This document shows, in pieces, positions 1 through 7,000 of a stretch of DNA of 9,733 bases (position 1 is the stretch's first letter; the number at the start of each line of letters is the position of its first letter). Below the pieces are notes generated by a model. That model ran no database searches, was not told where the DNA came from, and saw only the letters and a list, made by a program, of their open reading frames with translations. The stretch comes from Nitrospira sp. (lineage in GTDB: Bacteria > UBA9089 > CG2-30-40-21 > SBAY01): positions 1 to 9,733 of the forward strand of contig SBAY01000161.1 of the NCBI GenBank assembly GCA_005239945.1, written 5' to 3'. Position numbers and translations under genes: made by a program.

Positions 1-151
1 AATGTTCCAAAAATCCCTTTTTTATCTTAATCTTCTATTTTTCCCTCTATCCCTTCTTAATCTCTCCTTATTTTTTTTCTCATTTTGCAGAAGTCTATTC
101 AAGTTTCGTAGAAACGACAACCCCCTTACAAGATAAACTAAATTACTAATC
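1..151. other. AT/pyrimidine-rich non-coding flank with small hairpin
   Basis: No ORF or RNA gene is visible. The plus strand is a long T/C-rich run (1-80), then the 17-bp repeat at 76-92. Next comes a 5-bp inverted repeat, GTTTC-GTA-GAAAC, at 103-115. On the minus strand this hairpin lies about 37 nt after the hepT stop. It has no following U-tract, so it is at best a weak processing or termination signal. Confidence 0.4.
76..92. repeat. 17-bp direct repeat, left copy
   Basis: TTTCTCATTTTGCAGAA is identical to 957-973, in the same orientation and offset by 881 bp. The two copies flank the mntA-hepT operon and the 862-936 palindrome. The flanking bases differ apart from general pyrimidine richness. 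It may mark a dispersed intergenic repeat or the edges of a cassette. Confidence 0.6.
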
Positions 152-490
152 TTAAACTTCCTTTCTTATCTTCGTGATTAATGCTTTCAATTCTGGCGCA
201 TCTTGTGTTGCGGCTTTCCATAATGTCCTCATATCTATACCAAAATAGCCATGAATCAGTTTGTCACGCATTCCTGTGATTTGCTTCCAGGGAACTTCAG
301 GATAATTACTTCTAACCGTATCATGAATATTCTTCGCTGCCTCACCCATAATTTCGATGGCTCGAATCACAGCGTAAACTGTTTTTCTATCTTTGCTAAA
401 ACTTTCAAAATCGAGTCCCTTTATGAACCTTTCAATATCGTTAGTCGCATCCAGTATATCCTGAATGAAATCTCCTATTTCTCGTATCAT
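152..490 (-). CDS. hepT: HepT-like HEPN-domain RNase toxin (DUF86 family)
   Basis: 112-residue all-helical protein of the HEPN/DUF86 (HepT) family. In characterised relatives this is a metal-independent RNase toxin that is silenced by AMPylation by its MNT partner. Seen in the sequence: the family motif R-x4-H-x-Y is intact as R75-DKLI-H80-G-Y82. Arg and His are the known catalytic residues of the family, and the Tyr is the residue AMPylated in studied pairs. The length is normal and no frame damage is visible, so the toxin looks functional. The ATG at 490 overlaps the mntA stop codon in an ATGA (487-490). It is preceded by AGAGGTGA (498-505) at a 7-nt spacing, which fixes the start and suggests translational coupling to mntA. 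The cellular RNA target cannot be read from the sequence. Family assignment is confident; toxicity is inferred. Confidence 0.93.
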   Translation of the reverse strand: MIREIGDFIQDILDATNDIERFIKGLDFESFSKDRKTVYAVIRAIEIMGEAAKNIHDTVRSNYPEVPWKQITGMRDKLIHGYFGIDMRTLWKAATQDAPELKALITKIRKEV

Positions 491-780
491 AAATAGATCA
501 CCTCTCTGAGGATATGTTTGCCAATATGTGGTTTTAGACCTGTCTTCATTACCAGATCGACTTTGATACCAAGGAACTTACTTAATTCTTCTTCAATCCC
601 AACAAATTCAAGCAAACTCGGATATTCATCAAAATCGACCAGAATGTCTATGTCGCTCTGAAGCTCTTGGTCACCACGCACATAAGAACCAAATACACCG
701 ATTTCTTTTATTCCATAGTTTTTAATTAACTTCGGTTTTAGTTTAGATAGAGTTTGGTTGATTTCTTCAATCATTTTCAT
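487..780 (-). CDS. mntA: MntA-like minimal nucleotidyltransferase antitoxin
   Basis: Minimal nucleotidyltransferase (MNT, pol-beta fold). Known members act as antitoxins that transfer AMP from ATP to the Tyr of the HepT R-x4-H-x-Y motif. Counted from the ATG at 780, the protein has 97 residues. The signature GS-x10-DxD is complete: Gly31-Ser32 in GSYVRG, then Asp43 and Asp45 in SDIDILVDF. A third acidic residue, Asp75 in KVDLVM, matches the third metal-binding Asp of the fold. Two starts are possible. The ATG at 780 has AGAGGT (790-795) 9 nt upstream and gives the usual MNT length. A TTG at 798 would add six residues (MRGNAD) and has GGGGAAG (801-807) nearby. I prefer 780. The gene is first in a two-gene operon and overlaps hepT by 4 bp. 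It lies 209-227 bp after the giant gene, so it is probably transcribed separately. A weak -10-like TATACT (814-819) is the only promoter hint, with no convincing -35. Confidence 0.92.
   Translation of the reverse strand: MKMIEEINQTLSKLKPKLIKNYGIKEIGVFGSYVRGDQELQSDIDILVDFDEYPSLLEFVGIEEELSKFLGIKVDLVMKTGLKPHIGKHILREVIYL
498..505 (-). promoter_or_regulatory. hepT ribosome binding site inside mntA
   Basis: AGAGGTGA lies within the last codons of mntA, 7 nt before the hepT ATG at 490. Together with the ATGA stop/start overlap it supports coupled translation of antitoxin then toxin. Confidence 0.75.
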
Positions 781-789
781 ATCTGCATT

Positions 790-795
790 ACCTCT
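790..795 (-). promoter_or_regulatory. Probable mntA ribosome binding site (decides the start)
   Basis: AGAGGT lies 9 nt before the ATG at 780, favouring that ATG over the in-frame TTG at 798, whose second and third codons are part of this motif. A second purine run, GGGGAAG (801-807), could serve the TTG, so the choice is not absolute. Confidence 0.55.
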
Positions 796-861
796 CAAAA
801 CTTCCCCAACTTGAGTATAATAATTAGAATTGTTATCTCTACCGGCAGATTACATTTTTAA

Positions 862-936
862 CCACGAAAACACAAAAACACTAAAATTCACTAAAAATTT
901 CCTTTTGTGGAATTTTGTGGTTTAGTGATTTTGTGG
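862..936. repeat. 75-bp imperfect palindrome built of CACnAAAA units
   Basis: The left arm 862-891 and right arm 907-936 are imperfect reverse complements centred near 899. Each arm is itself a run of short CAC-plus-A-tract units (CACGAAAA, CACAAAAA, CACTAAAA; and on the other strand CACAAAAT, CACTAAAC, CACAAAAT). The two arms agree mainly at the repeated CAC and AAA steps. It lies between the stop of the giant gene and mntA. Similar 'ACCACGAAaaCACaaa' intergenic sequences recur in many environmental bacterial genomes, from general familiarity and not checked here. It could fold in RNA, but the stem is AT-rich and lacks a clean U-tract, so I do not call it a terminator. Confidence 0.65.
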
Positions 937-956
937 CATATCTTCCCTCTTTTAGA

Positions 957-973
957 TTTCTCATTTTGCAGAA
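957..973. repeat. 17-bp direct repeat, right copy
   Basis: Identical to 76-92. It sits 34 bp past the giant gene's stop codon (minus-strand sense) and 20 bp before the palindrome, in the 3' non-coding region of the giant gene. Confidence 0.6.
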
Positions 974-1007
974 CTCTTTCCTTATACCCTATGCTATATC
1001 TCTATGT

Positions 1008-4000
1008 CTATGGTAAAATTATATCCTCTACCAGATTAATACTTGCCTCGACCGTCTTAGATGCCTTACCTGTAGATGCTGCATCTACCTCTATGTAAAC
1101 CTTATCAGTTCCTGAGTAAATGAAGAAATCCTCAAGATTTGTCGTTCTAAGTTTCGCCAGGTCTATTTCCCATTTACCATCTGCACCTGTCAAACAGGCT
1201 GCCCAGGTGGATTCACCAGGACTTCCTCCACCACCATTATCTTTGAGTTTCACATAAACAATAGCCCCGGCAATTGGGCTACCTCCTTTTTTGACATACC
1301 CATTGATTTTATCTTCAGGTCGTGCGGTTTTCTCAGGTGCGATGGTAAAGGTATAGAGTCCTTCGTCAATTGAGTTTCCACAAACTAAGGCATAGTAATA
1401 GGTAGTGTTAGGTAAAAGCTCGCTGAGTGTTACCAGGTGTGTGTCGTCGGATATTCCCGCCCCGCGCACATCAAAGGCCTCCTTACCAAAGGCATTGGTT
1501 GTTCCATAGAGGATTTTACTTTGTAGATTAAAGGTGGTAATCCAGGAGATAGTTACTTCTTTATCAACCGTAGTACTAATGAAATTACTTTTCCTTAACC
1601 AATTTGGTGAATATTGACTAATATTCTTTGAGTAAATAAAATATCCCGCATCCTTAGCGGTAGTAAAATTATTGAATGGGAAACCCAATAGATATCCTTT
1701 CCATTCGCTTCCTGTACTCCAATATTGAATAACGGTTACAGAACCATTTTGGGTGTTTATATTTTCAAGTAGGTTTTTTGCCGTAATTGTCGCTACCCCT
1801 AACCCAATTAAATTCCATGATACCCGTAAATTTATAATTTGGGATTCTATCTTACTACCGCTCATCTGCCAATTACTTGGGTTTTTGCAATGCACAAAAT
1901 AGCCTCGACCAACCTCAATAGGCATATTTCTATTAAACTCGATTCCTGGTGCAGGTACTCCTACCTGATAAGATTCCCAGGTACTTCCTTCCAGCCAACG
2001 CTGAACTATATCTGCAGTCCCACCCTGGGCATTTATCTCCTGAACTAATTTCTTGGCCGTGTATGAGATAGTCCCCGGTTTTAATGGCAACGAAATCAGA
2101 TTCCAACCGGCACGCAAATGCACCGTTTGGGTGATAGTTGCACCCGGTAAAGTAGTTACCTGTAGGGTAGCCGTGCCGGACAGATTACCTGCCTCATCCT
2201 GTGTGCGGATACAAAATTGATACGCCGTGTTACTCAATAAACCGGTTATAGTTGCTTGTTGAATACCTCCTACAGGTTTAGGTAGCGGCGGATTAGAGAA
2301 TAAAACTAATTCTTCCCCTACAGGGCCATATTTTATGATATAGGCCGAGGCTGTGCCTTTAAAATCGTTATCCCCGGGTGCAGTCCACCCTAAGGTAACC
2401 GAATCCGAGGTAATAGATGTTACCGCTAAGTCAGTTATCGTCCCTGGCGCCCAAATATCCCCGGGTGTAGCCGTGCCTATGTTCGACGCAGGTCCTTCTC
2501 CTTCACCACTAACCACAGCCGTAACTACATAATAATAGGGTATATCCTCGGTAACGGTTTTGTCGATGTAAGTAGTTGTGCCAATCCCATTATCAATCAG
2601 TGAAAAAGTTTGTGTGCCCGGAATATCTGTCCGATAGATATTGAAGGTAGTTGTAGCCGCACTGAACTCCCATGATAATGATACTGAACCCGGGTGTCCT
2701 GTTGCCTGTAGATTTGTTGGGGCAGTAACAGCTGGTGCCATAGCCGGCAGGGAAAGACTGCCCAATGGCGGTGGGGTTATTTGCAGACCTAAAAAGGCAT
2801 CTTTATAGGTAATACTGGTCGAACCAATCAAATCAAAATAGTTTGTTCCGTTAGTTGGCTTTGGTGCTTTTTGTGCACCTTTGGGTGGGGCTGGGGAGGG
2901 GGGATTGGTTGGAATTAACGAAAGGGTGAGATAGATATTCTTTTCAGAACCAGGGGCTATATTCCCTCCCTGTCCATATTCCCATTTGACTACCTTTCCT
3001 TGCTGAGTAGTGGTTCCCGGGTCCACAGATACCAATGTTACCCCATCGGCTAAATTCATCGTTATCTGGGGTGTCTCGGCAATATCATCACCTGTATTGA
3101 GAAAGAACAGCCTTATTTTTACCTCGTTGAGTTCATTTAAGGTTAAGGTATCGGTAATTTCACCGTTAAAGACCCGTTTTATCTCGTTGATTATGTATTC
3201 CTGATACATAGAGGCACCATGCACGACTACCGTTTCAAGATTACCCGCCGCCGTGCCTGTCTGGTTGAAATGGTCTTTGAATTCCATGGCCGGTCCCTCA
3301 TTGACCACCTTTATTCCACTTCGGGTAGAGTCGGTAATGGACTTGACCATTACATAGAAATCCTGTCTGGGTGTTCCATCTTCATACCAGGGTAGCTGCT
3401 GGGCGTTTGTAGGTAAAGTAAATGTTACCGTGCCAACATTGGGTGAAAATCCTACATTTGTAGTTAAGCCGGTCTCAAAATAGGCCGCGGCCTGGGTCCC
3501 TCTTGGCTTGTTATTCACATCTAAACCAATAAGTCGTTCGAATTCTGCCTTTTGTGTAGCGGTAGCTAACTTTGCCTCCTGAACCTGGACAAATGAAGGA
3601 AATCTATCTGTAAAATGGATAATGGTAGAAGAGCCGTAAGAGGTTAAAACATGTCCTTGAGCATCCTCTATGCCAATCCAGGCCGCAGGAATCTCAAACT
3701 TTGTTTCCATTAATTTATTTCCTGGTTCAGTACAATTAAGTTTAAATTTTATCTTATGCACCTTACCTTTATCCTTGTCCTGGATTAAATTTGGAACATT
3801 TGTATTAATCTTAAAATAAACTATTCCCCGCCAACCATCAGGTATTTTTGGCTCATCCTGACTTGCCAATAAATAGGAGAGGTCCTGGTGCACAGGAGGG
3901 GTAGTATTAAGCAGCTCATCATCCTTGATTTCCATCCATCGCTCTGGAGAGGCAGGGGAGGCAATTCTATAGGTTTCAGGGTCAGTCCAATCAGGGGTTA

Positions 4001-7000
4001 TAGTAACATCCCTTAGTGTATATGGGTTATCTGCCCCGGCACCAAGATTATTACAAACCTCAATCCTGACAAAGGTTGTTTCCCCTGGGGCAAGTCGTGG
4101 GGTGCAAAGTTGATCATCAATCCTGCCGCCGACAAATGTATTAGCGGTTATCCTGCCAAAACCATAGCTTTTTAGATATGTCTCCATATTAAATTCTCTT
4201 GGTTCATACGGGTCTTCGACCTTAATGATATGAAAGACGGTATCCCCGTAGTTGCCAATATTTACCGGTGCCACCTTTTTGGAAATCTCTACATCGCTTG
4301 ACAGTCCCCAGACCGCCTGGGTATGGGCATCCATGACCATATATTGATTAGGACCTGCCAGGGGTTTATGAAAGATATATCGACTCCCGTCATTTACCTT
4401 CATAGCACCTTCGTAATGCACCTCAGGATGATAGGTCTTCATATCTGCCCAAATATGGATTTCTTCCTTTTCACCGGTATTTAATGCCTGATTAAAATAT
4501 AGTGTATGGAATACCGGGCTTTCTTTCTCATCCACAAGTTGGGTAGGATTGCCTATATCTTGATAATCTGTCAACCAATACCGCTCATATCTGGTATCAA
4601 ATCCTAATCCTTTAAAGATATCTTTAACAATTAAACTCTGGTCCTTATTTATCTTGTATGCCGCAGAGGGGTTATATATCTGCTCGAATTCCCGTGAGCC
4701 ATTCCAGGTTTTTACAATCAGATGTAATTTAGCCGGCACTTTAACATCATATTCCAGATATAATCTTTCATTAGGTTCCCTTGTATATGGAATTCCACTA
4801 ACAGCAGGGGCATCATCCTCTGTATAAAGCTCATAGGTATCATTCACGGTTGGATAAACTTTAACCGTAGGGAAGAAGTCATTGGATTTCTTAAACTGCG
4901 GGTCCATAGTTCTCAAGGGGGCAGAATGTAGCCGACCCCAAATATCCTCCCATTTTACCTTAGGGAGATTCTCGATGTTAGTTGGAATAGGTGAATAGGC
5001 TATCCCTTGCGATAGATACTGCTTGTATGGGTTTTCATCCGAGCCTAACAGAATCACGAAAAATAATGCCTTCGCATTCATCAGTACCTTCCCATTGACC
5101 ACATATCTCTCAGGGATATTAGGTAATGTGACCATCAGAATAGTTCTTGGCGGCAGGATATCATTTTTGTCGGTAGATGTTCCCGGGTAGGGTGGCGGTA
5201 ATTCTTCACTCCTTATCCCATACCTGATGAGTGGGTCTATAAAATCATATCCCGGTATCTGATGGTATGGCCAGACGGTGCCTGTGCCTGTCCAGGTTAA
5301 TTTTTGTGCTGGCAGAATTATATCACCGTTGGGGGCTAAACTAATTAACGGCATATTGTTACCCGGACCCCATTGTGCCTTTTTATATACCTCAGGAATT
5401 TCAATAGGTGCGCCATAAGGATTCTCATAGATATAGGTAGTTATTCCATCCCAATTATGGATATTAAATTTTTTATAGCGATTATTTTCTGCTTCAATTG
5501 GAAGTGCATACCTGGGGTCATCAAAGAAAAATGCCTCATTTTGCACCCAGCCATTGGCATCACCATCGCCTACATCCCAATATGTCCCACCAACCGACCA
5601 GACTATCTTCCGGTTATCTATGACATCTACAATTGGAGCAACTAAGGCAACCAGATCCTGGACATTAACATTTTTCGCTAAGGTATCTTCCTTATTTTCG
5701 ACAGGAAAGACTACATCCGAAAATATACCACTGCCGACAATCCCGTAGGCAGTAAGTTTATCAAGGGCACGGTCACCAACCAATCGAGCGGCCATTCGGG
5801 CAGAGAGTTTTGGGTCGCGGGCGTAAATAGTTGCCGTCCCGCCCGGAACCTCTTTATAATTTGCCGAGGTCTTACAAACCACCGCCTCACCTTTTTTAAT
5901 GGCATTCGCCTCAGTAAAAACCCAGAATGAGAAGACCAACTTTGTGTTTTTATCTACCTGTCCCAGTGACCAGGTAATGGTTGTCAGTGTTCCAGGACCT
6001 AAATCCGTCATTGTTCCCTGGTATTGGATACTATTTGGTGATGGACTAATCTCGGATTTTGTCTCCACGATATTAAATCCAGGTTGAACCACAGATTTGA
6101 CCACGACATCACTCAGCGGGTTATTCCAGAAATTACAGAATGTCACCGTAACATAAACCGGAACATCTGCCTCTAATCCTGGGATAACATCCTTGGGCAC
6201 ATCTTCACAGAACCTCTGCACCGCATCTGAGGTTAAGGCCGCCCGGCGAGACATAGTTAAAAGCACCGCATCTAAAACAAGCGGGAAATATTCGGTTTTA
6301 TCTGATGGATGCGAGGGCATCATAATTGCCCCACCCAATTGGTGCTCGACATAGATTATGGCCGGCGTATCCGGGTGATTTGTATCACTATACTTTGCAA
6401 TTATGGTTTGCGTGGCATTGGCTACGGCAGACTTCTCCAATAATAATGGATCATCCAGGACATAAGTTTCATTCGCTAACCAGGAAAAGGTAAGTGGATG
6501 ACTCATCTCCAGGACATTTAGTTGCCCTTTGTTATCTCCATCGGTTACCCGTGTTTGCAAGTCCACTGTTCCTGAACCTACCAACCCAAGTTTTTCAGCT
6601 AAATAGACACATTCACCCTGGGTATAAAGTATGCCGCCATTGGCCACAAATGATTTCAAATTGGCTAACCCGGTTGTGCTCAAGGTGGCGACTACATCCT
6701 GGACATAGCCTTTTTTAACTGACGGAAAAATCACCAGGTCATAATTGGCTAATCTCCCTTCTCGAATATCCTTTTCACTTACCCGGTCAAAATACTCACC
6801 CCAGAGATACATCCTGAAAATCTGTTCAAAATACCCCTCTTCCCAGGTGATGTATTGGTCATATTCATCCCTTAAATCGGAATAGAACAAGGCAATCTTG
6901 ATCGGTTGTAAGGAATAGGATTTGGAAACGCCCAGGACATTGCCTGTGCCTACACCAGGCTCAGTAGTTACATAATCCGGGATAGGTGTCCCAACAAAAT

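Noticed and set aside
251..496. 81-codon plus-strand ORF antisense to hepT
   Set aside because: It covers the HEPN coding region, whose R-x4-H-x-Y motif is read on the other strand. The antisense product has no recognisable features.
814..819. mntA promoter with -10 TATACT
   Set aside because: The -10 resemblance is present, but no -35-like hexamer lies 16-18 bp upstream. In AT-rich DNA this is expected by chance, so it is not listed as a feature.
862..936. Rho-independent terminator for the giant gene
   Set aside because: The stem is AT-rich with many mismatches and no downstream U-tract on the minus strand.
862..936. CRISPR array
   Set aside because: The CACnAAAA units are only about 7-9 bp, with no spacers and no cas genes nearby.
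5373..5645. 90-codon plus-strand ORF, and an overlapping one at 5554-5748
   Set aside because: Both are antisense to the continuous giant reading frame, with no SD support and no family resemblance.
5711..5905. 64-codon minus-strand ORF in another frame of the giant gene
   Set aside because: It is out of frame within an uninterrupted CDS, so it is an alternative-frame artefact and not a frameshifted domain.
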